Positions 34,051 to 43,347 are shown, counted from the stretch's first letter. The stretch is 64,000 nt of DNA from Pararoseomonas sp. SCSIO 73927 (GCF_037040815.1 NZ_CP146232.1:4124001-4188000); one strand, 5' to 3'. The notes: a model not told the origin generated them from the letters alone. Program-made: numbers and translations.

Positions 34051-34959
34051 ATGGAGTTGCGGCACCTGCGGTACTTCGTGGCCGTGGCCGAGGAGGGAAG
34101 CCTCAGCGTCGCGGCGGAGAAGCGGCTCCACACCGCGCAGCCGTCGCTGAGCCGCCAGTTGCGGGACTTGGAGACCGAAGTCGGCGCCCAGCTATTCACC
34201 CGCAGCTCGCGCGGGGTGGAGCTGACGCTCGCGGGGCGGGCCTTCCTCGATCATGCCCGGCTCGCGCTCGGCCAGGCGGCGGAAGCCGTCGCCGCGGCGC
34301 GGCGCGCGGTCCGCCCGCCCAAGGCGAGCTTCTCGGTCGGCTTCCTCACGGGGCAGGAAGTGGAGTGGCTGCCGCACGTGACAGCCGTGCTCCGCAACCA
34401 GCTTAAGGACATCGACTTCAGGGTCTCGAGCGACTTCTCGCCGGACATCGCCGAGGCGGTCCAGCGCGGGGAGATCGATCTTGGCTTCTCGCGGGTCGAG
34501 CCGCAGCCGGATGTCAGCTACAAGGTCATCGCGCACGAGCCGATCCTCGTGATCCTGCCGGGCGATCACCCCCTGGCCGCCAAGGCCGAGATCGACGCGC
34601 GCGAGCTCGATCCGGAGGCGTTCATCGGGTACTCGGACACGCCGCACGTCCTGCGGGCGATCGTCGAGCGGTACTTCCGGGACCGGGGCGTCGTCGTGTC
34701 GCCGAGCCATTTCCTGGACGGCTTCGCGACGGGCATCTCGCTCGTCGCCTCGACGCGGGGCGTCACGCTTCTCCCGGCCTATGTCGTGCCGCTGCTGCCC
34801 GGCTCGGTGGTGAGCAGGCCGCTAAAAGGGAATGCCCCCGTCATCGAGGTCGCGGCCGGCTACCGGGCCGACAATCCCTCGCCCGTGCTGGACAGCTTCC
34901 TGGAGCGGCTCGACGAACTCATTTCCTCCCGCGCAGCGGCGCAGCGGCTGGAACGGTGA
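34051..34959 (+). CDS. LysR-family transcriptional regulator
   Basis: 302 residues. N-terminal winged helix MELRHLRYFVAVAEEGSLSVAAEKRLHTAQPSLSRQLRDLE; effector domain starts at FSVGFLTGQEVEWLPHV. The HTAQPSLSRQ recognition helix and the effector section resemble the HcaR/BenM-like subgroup. Divergent from the minus-strand DUF2721/SDR/PfpI/MBL genes, which are its likely targets. Followed 76 bases later by a second LysR gene. Confidence 0.92.
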   Translation: MELRHLRYFVAVAEEGSLSVAAEKRLHTAQPSLSRQLRDLETEVGAQLFTRSSRGVELTLAGRAFLDHARLALGQAAEAVAAARRAVRPPKASFSVGFLTGQEVEWLPHVTAVLRNQLKDIDFRVSSDFSPDIAEAVQRGEIDLGFSRVEPQPDVSYKVIAHEPILVILPGDHPLAAKAEIDARELDPEAFIGYSDTPHVLRAIVERYFRDRGVVVSPSHFLDGFATGISLVASTRGVTLLPAYVVPLLPGSVVSRPLKGNAPVIEVAAGYRADNPSPVLDSFLERLDELISSRAAAQRLER

Positions 34960-35035
34960 TGATCTTCGGACACCGCTGCCGCACCGGCGCATGATGGCGC
35001 GGCGGCAGGGGGGGAAGCAGGACGGTGAGGGCAGG

Positions 35036-35989
35036 ATGATTACCCCCGATTGGGTCACGCTTCGCATCCTCCTGGCGGCCGCGGAGCTGGGCAGCCTGAC
35101 CCGCGCCGCCGCGCGCTGCGGCATGGTCACCTCCGCCGCGGCGAAGCGCCTGCAGCAGCTGGAGGCGGCCTGCGGCATGGCGCTGCTGGAGCGCGGTCCG
35201 CGCGGCGTGCGGCCGACGCCCGCGGGCGAGCTGCTCATCCGCCACGCCCGCGCCGCCCAGGACGGGCTGGCGCGGCTGGGCGACGACCTGCGCGCCCTGG
35301 CGGCCGGCGGGCTGGGCAGCGTGCGGCTGCACGCCACCACCTCCTGCATTGCCGGCCACGGCCTGTCGGAGGCGCTGGCGGGCTTCGCCAGGGCGCGTCC
35401 CCGCATCCATGTGGAGCTGCAGGAGGAGACGAGCCTCGTCATCCTGCAGAACCTTCTGGAGGGGCAGGCGGAGATCGGGATCGTCACCATCGGCGGCGCC
35501 GTGCCCGCCGGGCTGGAGGCGCATCCCTGGCGCGAGGACCGGCTGCTGGCGGTGATGCGCGACGACCATCCGCTGGCGGGCCAGGCGGAAGTCGGGTTCG
35601 GCACGGTGCTGGACGAGCCTCTGATCAGCGCGGTGGAGAGCGGTGCGCTCACCCTGCTCCTGGAGGAGCAGGCGCAGCGCCTGGGGCGCCGGCCGCGCTA
35701 CCGCTTCCGGGTGGCCGGCACGGATGCCTGCCGCCGGCTGGTGGCCGCCGGCCACGGCATCGCCGTGATGCCGGAGGGCATGGCCCGGCCCTACGAGGCC
35801 GCGCTCGGCTTGGCCGGCGTGCCCCTCTCGGATGGTTGGGCCCTGCGCCGGCTGCGGCTGGTGGCCCGCCCGGCGGACCGGTTGGCCCAGCCCGCGCGGA
35901 TGCTGCTGGAGCACCTGCTGGAGGCGGAGCCGCACCCCGGCCCCAGCGGGAAGCGTTCACCGCCGGTGAAAGCGGCGGCCGCGAAATAG
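35036..35989 (+). CDS. LysR-family transcriptional regulator of the fusion-enzyme cassette
   Basis: 317 residues. Helix-turn-helix WVTLRILLAAAELGSLTRAAARCGMVTSAAAKRLQQLE, effector domain from GSVRLHATTS. The C-terminal 30 residues are an extra charged tail. Start at 35,036 with GAGGGCAGG upstream. It points toward the lyase-CoA-transferase fusion 62 bases downstream and is probably the activator of that cassette, though in the same orientation rather than divergent. Confidence 0.9.
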   Translation: MITPDWVTLRILLAAAELGSLTRAAARCGMVTSAAAKRLQQLEAACGMALLERGPRGVRPTPAGELLIRHARAAQDGLARLGDDLRALAAGGLGSVRLHATTSCIAGHGLSEALAGFARARPRIHVELQEETSLVILQNLLEGQAEIGIVTIGGAVPAGLEAHPWREDRLLAVMRDDHPLAGQAEVGFGTVLDEPLISAVESGALTLLLEEQAQRLGRRPRYRFRVAGTDACRRLVAAGHGIAVMPEGMARPYEAALGLAGVPLSDGWALRRLRLVARPADRLAQPARMLLEHLLEAEPHPGPSGKRSPPVKAAAAK

Positions 35990-36051
35990 CGCTTCTGCGG
36001 CGCTCCCGGCGAAAACAGAATGGGCACCAGGGAAGAACGGCAGGAACGTCC

Positions 36052-38244
36052 ATGGTCACGGTGCGGGAGGTGGGGCCGCGTGACGGCCTCCAGATGGCGA
36101 AGCCGGTGATGCCGACGGCGGCCAAGCTGCGCTGGATCGCGGCGATGGTCGCCGCCGGGGTAAGGGAGATGGAGGTGGCGAGCTTCGTGCCTCCCGCCGC
36201 GCTTCCGCAGATGGCGGATGCGGCGGAGGTGGTGCGGGCGGTCCGCGCCGCTCATCCTTCCCTGCGGGTGGTGGCCCTGGCCCCGAACCTGCGCGGCGCG
36301 CAGAACGCCGCCGCCGCCGGCGCGCAGGCCATCATCCTCCCCGTCTCCGCCTCGGAGGCGCATAGCCGGGCCAATGTCCGCCGCGCCCGCGCCGAGCAGG
36401 TGGCCGAGGTGTCGCGGGTGGTGGAGTGGGCGCGCGGGCTGGGCGCCGCGGCGCCCAGCATCGAGGCGGGGATCTCCACCGCCTTCGGCTGCTCCCTCCA
36501 GGGCCGCGTGCCGGAGGAGGAGGTGGTCGCCCTCGCGGCGGAGCTCGCCCGCGCCGGCGCGGACGTGGTCGCCCTGGCGGACACGCTGGGCTACGCCACG
36601 CCGTCGCAGGTCCGCCGCCTGGTCCGGGCCGTGCGGGCGGAGGTGGGGGCGGAGCGCTTCGGTAACCTGCACCTGCACGACACGCTCGGCACCGCGCTGG
36701 CGAACGCCCTGGCCGCGCTGGAGGAAGGGGTGCGCGGCTTCGACGCGGCGCTCGGTGGTCTCGGCGGCTGCCCCTACGCCCCGGGCTCGGTCGGCAATGT
36801 CTGCACCGAGGACCTCGTCCACATGCTGGAGTCCGAGGGTTTTGACACCGGCATCGACCTGCCGGCCCTGATCGCGTCGCGGGAGGCGCTGCGGGCCGGG
36901 CTGCCGGACGAGCCCCTGCACGGCCGCGTCGCCGCCGCCGGGCTTCCCCGCACCTATCGCCCGGCTCGCGCGGCGGCGCCCGGGGGCGAGGTTACGCCCG
37001 CCGCAAGGACGCGCCTGCCGCTGGAAGGCCTGCGCGTCGTCGAGTTCAGCCACATGGTCATGGGCCCGAGCTGCGGCATGGTGCTGGCGGATCTCGGCGC
37101 CGACGTGATCAAGGTGGAGCCCGCGCCGGGCGGCGACAACACGCGGCGCCTGACAGGACTGGCGGCCGGGTTCTTCAGCACCTTCAATCGGAACAAGCGC
37201 AGCCTCTGCGTGGACATGAAGCGGCCGGCCGGCATCGCCCTGGTGAAGCGGCTGGCGGCGGAGGCGGACGTGGTGCTGGAGAACTTCCGGCCGGGCGCCA
37301 TGGAGAAGCTCGGCCTGGGCCACGCGGCGCTCTCGGCACTCAACCCGCGCCTGATCTACCTCTCCTGCAAGGGCTTCCTGCCCGGCCCCTACGAGAACCG
37401 CGCCGCGCTGGACGAGGTGGTGCAGATGATGGGCGGGCTGGCCTACATGACCGGCCGGCCGGGCGAGCCGATGCGCGCCGGCACCTCGGTCAACGACATC
37501 CTGGGCGGCGTCTTCGGCGCGGTCGCCGTCCTCGCGGCGCTGCGGGAACGGGAAGCGACCGGGCGGGGCGGGCTGGTGCAGTCCGGCCTGTTCGAGACGA
37601 ACATGCTGCTGGTGGCGCAGCACATGGCCGCCGCCGCCATCACCGGCCAGAACCCGCCGCCCTTCGGCGACAAGGCGCTGCCCAAGCCGTGGCCGCTCTA
37701 CGACGTGTTCGACAGCGCCGATCCCGGGCGCCAGGTCTTCGTCGGCACGGTGACGACGACGCAGTGGCAGGCCTTCTGCGCCGAGTTCGGGCTGGAGGCG
37801 CTGCGGGACGACCCCTCGCTGGCCACCATGCAGCAGCTTGCGGCCGGGCGCCCGCGGATCCTGGAGCAGGTGGCCGGGGTGTTCCGGGGCATCCCCCAGG
37901 CCGAGCTGATGGCGCGCTTCGAGCGGCTGGGCCTGCCCTTCGCGCCCATCGCCAAGCCCGCCGACCTGTTCGGCGACCCGCACCTCAACGCCTCTGGCGG
38001 GCTGCTGCCGGTGGAGATGGCGGCCGGGTCCGGCGCCGCCCTGGCCATGCCCGTGGCCGGCATCCCGGCGCTGCCCGTGCTGCTCCGCGGCGGGCGCACC
38101 GGCCTGCGCCGCCAACCGCCGAGCCCCGGCGAGCACGCCGTGGAAATTGCCCGGGAGGCCGGGCTGGAGGAGGCGGAGATCGCTGCCCTGCTGGCGGACG
38201 GCACGCTGCACGCGGGGAGCCGGACGGCCATGGCCGCCGAGTGA
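36052..38244 (+). CDS. Fusion protein: HMG-CoA-lyase-like domain plus family III CoA-transferase domain
   Basis: 730 residues. Residues 1-290 are an HMG-CoA-lyase-type barrel: VGPRDGLQ (Arg10, Asp11), EVASFV, the metal HxH of NLHLHDTLG (His207, His209) and the catalytic Cys240 in GGLGGCPYAPGSVGNVCTEDLV. A linker of about 30 residues leads to a CaiB/BaiF-type CoA-transferase (325-730): VVEFSHMVMGPSCGMVLADLGADVIKVE, NRNKRSLCVDMK, VVLENFRPGAMEKLGLG, and the probable acyl-carrying Asp454 in ALDEVVQMMGGLAYMTG. Both active sites look intact. Logical reaction (inferred): the transferase activates a 3-hydroxy-3-methyl-dicarboxylate such as 3-hydroxy-3-methylglutarate or citramalate, and the lyase cleaves its CoA ester. 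Followed by a Bug uptake receptor. Confidence 0.88.
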   Translation: MVTVREVGPRDGLQMAKPVMPTAAKLRWIAAMVAAGVREMEVASFVPPAALPQMADAAEVVRAVRAAHPSLRVVALAPNLRGAQNAAAAGAQAIILPVSASEAHSRANVRRARAEQVAEVSRVVEWARGLGAAAPSIEAGISTAFGCSLQGRVPEEEVVALAAELARAGADVVALADTLGYATPSQVRRLVRAVRAEVGAERFGNLHLHDTLGTALANALAALEEGVRGFDAALGGLGGCPYAPGSVGNVCTEDLVHMLESEGFDTGIDLPALIASREALRAGLPDEPLHGRVAAAGLPRTYRPARAAAPGGEVTPAARTRLPLEGLRVVEFSHMVMGPSCGMVLADLGADVIKVEPAPGGDNTRRLTGLAAGFFSTFNRNKRSLCVDMKRPAGIALVKRLAAEADVVLENFRPGAMEKLGLGHAALSALNPRLIYLSCKGFLPGPYENRAALDEVVQMMGGLAYMTGRPGEPMRAGTSVNDILGGVFGAVAVLAALREREATGRGGLVQSGLFETNMLLVAQHMAAAAITGQNPPPFGDKALPKPWPLYDVFDSADPGRQVFVGTVTTTQWQAFCAEFGLEALRDDPSLATMQQLAAGRPRILEQVAGVFRGIPQAELMARFERLGLPFAPIAKPADLFGDPHLNASGGLLPVEMAAGSGAALAMPVAGIPALPVLLRGGRTGLRRQPPSPGEHAVEIAREAGLEEAEIAALLADGTLHAGSRTAMAAE

Positions 38245-38300
38245 CGCGGCCCGGCCTCGACGCCGGGGGCTGGAAGAAACTGAACGGAGGAACAACCGGA

Positions 38301-39284
38301 ATGACCACCCTGTCCCGCCGCGGCGCGGCGAAGCTTCTCCTCGCCGCCGCCGGCATCGCCGCCGCGCCGCGCGCCTTCGCCCAGGCCTGGCCCTCCAGGC
38401 CGGTGCGGATCGTCGTGCCCTTCCCGCCGGGGCAGGCGAACGACATCTTCTGCCGCCTGCTCGCCGACAAGGCTTCCGAGAACCGGTTCCGCGCGAACCG
38501 CGTGGTGACGGAGAACCGGCCGGGCGCGGGCGGCACCATCGGCATGCAGGCCGTCGCCCGCGCGGCGCCCGACGGCTACACGCTCGGCTTCGGCAGCCTC
38601 GCGAGCCTCGCCATCAACCCCGCCATCATGCGGAACATGCCCTACGACGCGGAGCGGGACTTCGCCCCCGTCATCCGCGTCTTCCAGGCGCCGCTGCTGC
38701 TGCTGGTGTCGAAGGATGGTCCGCGCGACGTGGCGGAACTCGTCCGCAGGCTCCGCGCGGGCGGGATGAACTACGGGTCCAGCGGCCCCGGCTCCACCCA
38801 GCACATGGGAAGCGAGCTGTTCCTGCAGGGCATCGGCGCCCAGGCGCAGCACATTCCCTACCGCGGCTCCGGCCCCGTGATGACGGACCTGATGGCGGGA
38901 TCGCTCGGCTTCGTCATGGAGAGCACGGCTTCCGCCATTCCCCTGGTCCGGGACGGGCAGGTGCGGGCGCTGGCGGTGACGGACACCGCGCGCCGGCCCC
39001 AGCTTCCGGAAGTGCCGACCCTGGAGGAGGCGACGGGGCTGACGGACGTCACCACCCTCGGCTCCGGCGGGATCGTGGCGCCGGCATCCACCCCGCCGGC
39101 GGTGATCGAGACCCTCCACGAGGCCTTCGGGGAGGCAATGCGGGACCCGGCCATCCGCGCCCGCTTCGAGGAGCAGGCCACCACGCCGCTCGCCGAGGGG
39201 CCGGCTGGGTTCGCCGCCTTCCTGAGGGCGGAGCAGTCCAAGTGGAAGAGGGTCGCGGAGCGTGGGAAGATCGTGATCGAGTAG
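38301..39284 (+). CDS. Tripartite tricarboxylate transporter (Bug) substrate-binding protein
   Basis: 327 residues with signal peptide (RRGAAKLLLAAAGIAAAPRAFAQ). Bug family pattern: WPSRPVRIVVPFPPG, ENRPGAGGTIGMQAVARAAPDGYTLGF, YRGSGPVMTDLMAG and PEVPTLEEA. These receptors bind di- or tricarboxylates for TctAB-type permeases, which are not in the window; orphan Bug receptors are common in this group. The position after the lyase-transferase gene suggests it brings in that enzyme's substrate. GGAGGAAC precedes the start. Confidence 0.92.
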   Translation: MTTLSRRGAAKLLLAAAGIAAAPRAFAQAWPSRPVRIVVPFPPGQANDIFCRLLADKASENRFRANRVVTENRPGAGGTIGMQAVARAAPDGYTLGFGSLASLAINPAIMRNMPYDAERDFAPVIRVFQAPLLLLVSKDGPRDVAELVRRLRAGGMNYGSSGPGSTQHMGSELFLQGIGAQAQHIPYRGSGPVMTDLMAGSLGFVMESTASAIPLVRDGQVRALAVTDTARRPQLPEVPTLEEATGLTDVTTLGSGGIVAPASTPPAVIETLHEAFGEAMRDPAIRARFEEQATTPLAEGPAGFAAFLRAEQSKWKRVAERGKIVIE

Positions 39285-39311
39285 GCGAGAGCAGATCAGG
39301 GGAGGGTTGGC

Positions 39312-39842
39312 ATGGCACTCTACGCGCTGGGCGGAACGGCACCGTCGCTGCCGGAGGCGGGGCGTTTCTGGATCGCGCCGGACGCGCAGGTCATCGGCGA
39401 CGTCGCCCTGGAGGAGGATGTGAGCTTCTGGTTCGGCGCCGTGGCGCGCGGGGACAACACCCGCATCGCGATCGGCGCGCGCACCAACATCCAGGAGGGC
39501 GCGATGCTGCACTCCGACCCGGGCGCCCCCCTCACCATCGGCGCCGACGTCACGGTCGGCCACCACGCCATCCTGCATGGCTGCACGGTGGGGGACCGCT
39601 CGCTGATCGGTATGGGCGCCACCGTGCTGAACAAGGCGCGGATCGGGCGCTGCTGCATCGTCGGCGCCAATGCCCTGGTGACGGAGGGCAAGGAGTTCCC
39701 GGACTTCTCCCTCATCGTCGGCGCGCCGGCCAAGGTCGTGCGCGCGCTGGATCCGGCGGTGGAGGGCACGCTCCTCGACTCGGCGGCGCGCTACGTCGCC
39801 AACTGGCGCCGCTTCTCGGCCGGGCTGCGGCGGCTGGACTGA
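39312..39842 (+). CDS. Gamma carbonic anhydrase family protein (left-handed beta-helix)
   Basis: 176 residues of hexapeptide-type repeats: QVIGDVALEEDVSFWFGAVARGDNTRIAIGARTNIQ, then VGHHAILHGCTVGDRSLIGMGATVL. Histidine ligands of the gamma-class zinc site occur in VGHHAILHG and upstream HSDPG. Such YrdA/PaaY-like proteins may be carbonic anhydrases or thioesterases (PaaY). PaaY-like thioesterases remove stray CoA esters in catabolic operons, which would fit the CoA chemistry of the upstream fusion (inference). Confidence 0.9.
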   Translation: MALYALGGTAPSLPEAGRFWIAPDAQVIGDVALEEDVSFWFGAVARGDNTRIAIGARTNIQEGAMLHSDPGAPLTIGADVTVGHHAILHGCTVGDRSLIGMGATVLNKARIGRCCIVGANALVTEGKEFPDFSLIVGAPAKVVRALDPAVEGTLLDSAARYVANWRRFSAGLRRLD

Positions 39843-40011
39843 ACCGGCGGCACGGCGGCGAGGCAGGGCGGGCCGCCCCATCCTCGCCGCGCGGCGCCGT
39901 GGTGGTCGATCCAGGGCCGTTTCCGGGAGAGCATCGCGGCGGCCGCGAGGGCGCCGCGTTCCGTCCGGTCCACCACTCCCAGTCGGCAGATCCGCGCCGC
40001 GGTCGCGCTGC

Positions 40012-40266
40012 TCAGCGCCGGGAGAGGGGCGTTCCGGCCAGCGGGCCGTAGCCGGGCATCCTGTAGAGCGTGTCCTGCCGCCCCTGGATGTCCGGCCCGT
40101 ACACCGCCTCCGTCCACCGGGAGGGCTCGACCTCCTCGATCCCGACCGAGACGGAGGCCTCGTCACTGCCGGCGCCTTCCATGATGGCCCGTGCCACCAG
40201 CTCGGAGATCCTGGCCTTCTGCTCCTCCGACCGGCCGGTGAAGAGCTTGACGATGACGTGGGGCAT
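40012..40266 (-). CDS. Tautomerase family protein (4-oxalocrotonate tautomerase-like)
   Basis: 84 residues, MPHVIVKLFTGRSEEQKARISELVARAIM; after Met removal the catalytic Pro1 is exposed, as the family requires. The body is the usual beta-alpha-beta unit. The C-terminal half (YGPDIQGRQDTLYRMPGYGP) is longer than 4-OT and like the PptA/YdcE group. Follows the cupin gene by 14 bases on the same strand, so co-transcription is likely. Confidence 0.88.
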   Translation of the reverse strand: MPHVIVKLFTGRSEEQKARISELVARAIMEGAGSDEASVSVGIEEVEPSRWTEAVYGPDIQGRQDTLYRMPGYGPLAGTPLSRR

Positions 40267-40280
40267 GGATGTCCTCTCCT

Positions 40281-40679
40281 TCAGCGCGCCCGGTACTGCG
40301 CGTCCGTCACGTGCTCCAGCCAGTCCACGGGGGAGCCGTCGAGCTTCTCCTGCACTGCGATGTGGCTCATGGCCGTGGTCGGCGTCGCGCCGTGCCAGTG
40401 CCTCTCGCCGGGCGGGAACCACACCACGTCGCCCGGGCGGATCTCCTCGACCGGGCCGCCCTCGCGCTGCGCCCAGCCCAGGCCCTGGGTGACGATCAGG
40501 GTCTGGCCGAGCGGGTGGGTGTGCCAGGCCGTCCGCGCCCCGGGCTCGAAGGTGACGAGGGCACCGGCCACGCGCGCCGGCTCGTCCGGCGCGAAGAGCG
40601 GGTCGATGCGGACTGTGCCGGTGAAGTACTCGGCCGGCCCCTTGCCGGAGGGCTGGGAGCCCGCGCGCCTGATCTCCAT
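40281..40679 (-). CDS. Cupin-domain protein
   Basis: 132 residues. Cupin motif 1 [25 protein letters not shown] and motif 2 [17 protein letters not shown] give His/Glu metal ligands. Small cupins of this kind accompany carboxymuconolactone decarboxylases and SDRs and their activity is usually unknown. Divergent from the frameshifted LysR gene, which probably once regulated it. AGG/GAGG upstream of ATG 40,679. Confidence 0.88.
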   Translation of the reverse strand: MEIRRAGSQPSGKGPAEYFTGTVRIDPLFAPDEPARVAGALVTFEPGARTAWHTHPLGQTLIVTQGLGWAQREGGPVEEIRPGDVVWFPPGERHWHGATPTTAMSHIAVQEKLDGSPVDWLEHVTDAQYRAR

Positions 40680-40818
40680 TGCCTCGACCCTTGCTGCTGA
40701 ACGGACCGTCCGCGCAGGGGTTCTCCCGGGCGGACCAGCTCCTGCGGCCAATGTAATGGGCGGGGTTGTCCCCTATAAGGCGACGGACCGAGATAAGACT
40801 CATGAGCGGAGTGTCTCA

Positions 40819-41710
40819 ATGGGCCAGCCGAGCCTGGACGACATCGCCGCCTTCCTGATGGTCGCCCGGGAGCGCAGCTTCACCCGCGCCGCGGCCCAGC
40901 TGGGCGTCTCGCAGTCGGCCGTCAGCCACACCGTTCACAACCTTGAAGCCCGCATGGGGCTGCGGCTCCTGACGCGCTCCACGCGGAGCGTCGTCCCGAC
41001 CGATGCCGGCGAGCGCCTGATCGGCACGGTCGGACGGCGGATGGAGGAGATCCACGAGGATCTGGCGTCGCTGGCCGCGCTGCGGGAAGCCGTCCGGCAC
41101 CATCCGTGTCACGGCGACGGAGAACGCCGTCTCCGCCATCGTGATGCCGGCCCTGCAGAGGCTGCTGCCGGAGTTCCCGGACATCAAGGTGGAGATCGTC
41201 ATCGACTACGGCCTGACCGACATCGTGGCCGAGAGGCTCGACGCCGGCATCCGGCGCGGCGAGACGGTGGCGCAGGGCATGATCTCCGTTCCCATCGGGG
41301 CGCCGTTGCGGATGACCGTTTTCGGCTCTCCCGCCTATTTCGCCGGGCGGGAGAAGCCGGCGAAGCCGCAGGACCTCACCGCCCATAGTTGCATCGACCT
41401 GCGGCTGCCGACCCGTGGCGGCCTCTATGCCTGGGAGTTCGGGACGGCGAGGCGACAGCTGCGGGTCCGGGTCGAAGGGCAGCTCGTCTTCAACAGCACC
41501 GCGCTCATCCTCGCGGCGGCGACGGCAGGGTTGGGGCTGGGCTACCTGACGGAGCAGCAGGTCCGGCCCCACCTGCAGGACGGGCGGCTCGTTCGTGTGC
41601 TCGCGGACTGGTGCGAGCCCTTCCCGGGACACCACCTCTACTACCCGAGCCGGCGGCAGCAGACCCCGGCATTCTCCCTGTTCGTTGAGGCTCTCCGCCA
41701 CGAGGGCTGA
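40819..41710 (+). pseudogene. LysR-family regulator broken by a frameshift near 41,095
   Basis: The first part reads MGQPSLDDIAAFLMVARERSFTRAAAQ..., a normal LysR helix-turn-helix (SQSAVSHTVHNLEARMGLRLLTRSTRSV), up to LREA. From there the other forward frame continues the family: TIRVTATENAVSAIVMPALQRLLPEFPDIKVEIVIDYGLTD through EALRHEG. The join lies in CGGGAAGCCGTCCGGC, where the LREKPSGTIR-type sequence expected in relatives would need two more bases, so a loss of two bases in the A/G-rich run is the simplest account. Divergent from the cupin/tautomerase pair. It could be a real inactivation or a sequencing error. Confidence 0.85.
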
Positions 41711-41812
41711 TGCGCCAGGGGCGAGGGCGGCTGCCGATGGCTACGGCGGGCGATCCGCTTCAACCATCATCGCCGCCGCGACGTTGATGCTGCACGCAAC
41801 GGAGCGACCGTA

Positions 41813-42877
41813 ATGATTTCCCTGCGGCACTTCCTGCCCCACCTCTGCGGTGGCGTGGCCGCTCTTCTCGGCCTTCTCGCCCCGGCTCCGGCCCCTGCGC
41901 AATCGCGGCCCGGACCCGCCGCCGTGGAAAGCAGGTCGCCCACGCTCGATGCCGTGCGTGCCCGGCGCCTGCTTCTCTGCGGTGTATCCGGCGAGTCGCC
42001 GGGCTTCTCCCTGCCCGACAGCCGCGGCGAGATGCGCGGGCTCGACGCCGACACATGCCGCGCCGTCGCCGCTGCCGCTCTGGGCGATGCGGGGCTGGTG
42101 CGCTTTGTCCCCCTGTCGCCGCAGGCGCGCTTCACGGCCCTGCAATCGGGCGAGGTGGACCTGCTGGTGCGCAACACCAGCTGGACGCTGAGCCGGGAAG
42201 CCTCGCTTGGCCTGACGATGGCCTGGGTCAACTTCCACGACGGTACCGCCTTCGTCGTGAAGAGCGATGCCGGAGTGACCTCGGCGAAGGCCCTGGACGG
42301 CGCCACGGTCTGCCTGCTGCAGGGCACCACGACAGAGCTGGACGTCGCGGCCTATTTCCGGGCCAATGGCCTCCGCTTCACGCCCGTCCTGTTCGGCGGG
42401 GTGGCGGAGACCGGGGCCGCCTTCCTGGCCGGGCGGTGCGACGCCTGGGCCAACGACGCCTCTTACCTCGGGGCTTTCCGGGCCACCCAGCCGGACAAGG
42501 GGCTGGTTATCCTACCCGAGCGGATCAGCTCCGAACCGGTGGGAGCCATGGTGCGCAAGGGCGATGATCGCTGGTTCGATCTGGTGCGATGGACGGGGGC
42601 GGCGCTGGTCGCGGCCGAGGAGGCCGGGGTGACGAGCGCGAACGCCGCCGAGCAGAGGCGCTCCACCGCCGACCCGTCGGTGCAGCGCCTGCTCGGTACG
42701 CAGGGAGACCTGGGCGTGGCGCTGGGCGTGGACAACGCCTGGGCGTTCAACCTGATCAGCCAGGTCGGTAATTACGGGGAGATGTGGGAACGAAGCCTCG
42801 CGCCGCTGGGTATCGAGCGCGGTGCCAACCGCCTCGCCTCGCAGGGCGGCCTCATGTACGCGCCGCCGATGCGCTGA
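41813..42877 (+). CDS. Amino acid ABC transporter substrate-binding protein, AapJ/BztA type (orphan)
   Basis: 354 residues with signal peptide (VAALLGLLAPAPAPAQ). PBP type II pattern: SPTLDAVRARRLLLCGVSGESPGFSLPD, GLDADTCRAVAAAALGD, VDLLVRNTSWTLSRE, VCLLQGTTTELDVAAYF and GRCDAWANDASYL. AapJ-type proteins bind general L-amino acids, with an Arg residue in the RNTSWT strand coordinating the carboxylate. No permease or ATPase genes are adjacent. A terminator hairpin follows 50 bases downstream. Last gene with host-like composition before the island. Confidence 0.9.
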   Translation: MISLRHFLPHLCGGVAALLGLLAPAPAPAQSRPGPAAVESRSPTLDAVRARRLLLCGVSGESPGFSLPDSRGEMRGLDADTCRAVAAAALGDAGLVRFVPLSPQARFTALQSGEVDLLVRNTSWTLSREASLGLTMAWVNFHDGTAFVVKSDAGVTSAKALDGATVCLLQGTTTELDVAAYFRANGLRFTPVLFGGVAETGAAFLAGRCDAWANDASYLGAFRATQPDKGLVILPERISSEPVGAMVRKGDDRWFDLVRWTGAALVAAEEAGVTSANAAEQRRSTADPSVQRLLGTQGDLGVALGVDNAWAFNLISQVGNYGEMWERSLAPLGIERGANRLASQGGLMYAPPMR

Positions 42878-43347
42878 CGGGAGCTTCGGCCGGAGCGGCT
42901 GCTCGCTGCGAGGCCGCTGTGCGACACCCGGCCCGAAGGGCCGGGCTGTTGCCGAAGGTGCCGGATGTCCGGAGCTATTCCGCTAATCTGCCATACCCCT
43001 CGGGAGGGTTGGCTGGGGAACCTGGACTCCCAACCAGTTCAACGACATGGCTCGCTAATCCAGCACCCGCGGCGCTGTGCTTCGGGCTTGGTGTAGCACC
43101 CTGGTGTGACAGGTCCAGAAGGCAAGACCAAGCACCTCGGACAGGGCACCATTCCCGTCATCCTGGACGAGAGGGGATGGATTGCCGAGACGGCATGCCG
43201 CGACGGCAGCTACGTCCGTGCCGATCGCTCCTTCCTTCCCGGAGGACTTCCGGTGGGCGCTCTTCCTTAGCCCGCAGTTCCGCACGGTACTGGGGACTGC
43301 TAGACTGGCCGCTTCCGTAAGCAAGGTTCGTGTCGGTTGGCGCGCAT
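42878..43347. other. 470-base gene-free left boundary of the foreign island
   Basis: After a terminator hairpin the base composition drops. A stem GGTTGG...CCAACC (43,007-43,038) and a CTGG...CCAG pair within it look like partial tRNA arms but no complete tRNA or tmRNA can be folded by eye. No attachment repeat matching the right boundary (near 56,850-56,950) was found. No gene is seen. Confidence 0.4.
42927..42945 (+). terminator. Terminator hairpin after the amino acid binding protein
   Basis: CCCGGCCC GAA GGGCCGGG, 8-bp perfect arms and a three-base loop, followed by CTGTT. Confidence 0.65.

Noticed and set aside
35050-36051. Extension of the lyase-CoA-transferase frame upstream through the LysR gene
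   Set aside because: The 334 extra residues are the out-of-frame reading of the LysR gene; the family-like sequence begins at the ATG 36,052.
38147-40051. Forward frame of over 600 codons across the Bug receptor and carbonic-anhydrase-like genes
   Set aside because: Out-of-frame shadow of two recognised genes, rich in Arg, Gly and His.
42995-43060. Possible tRNA (or tmRNA end) at the left edge of the island
   Set aside because: Several short stems (GGTTGG/CCAACC, CTGG/CCAG) are present but no acceptor stem, D-arm or T-loop of normal spacing can be formed on either strand.
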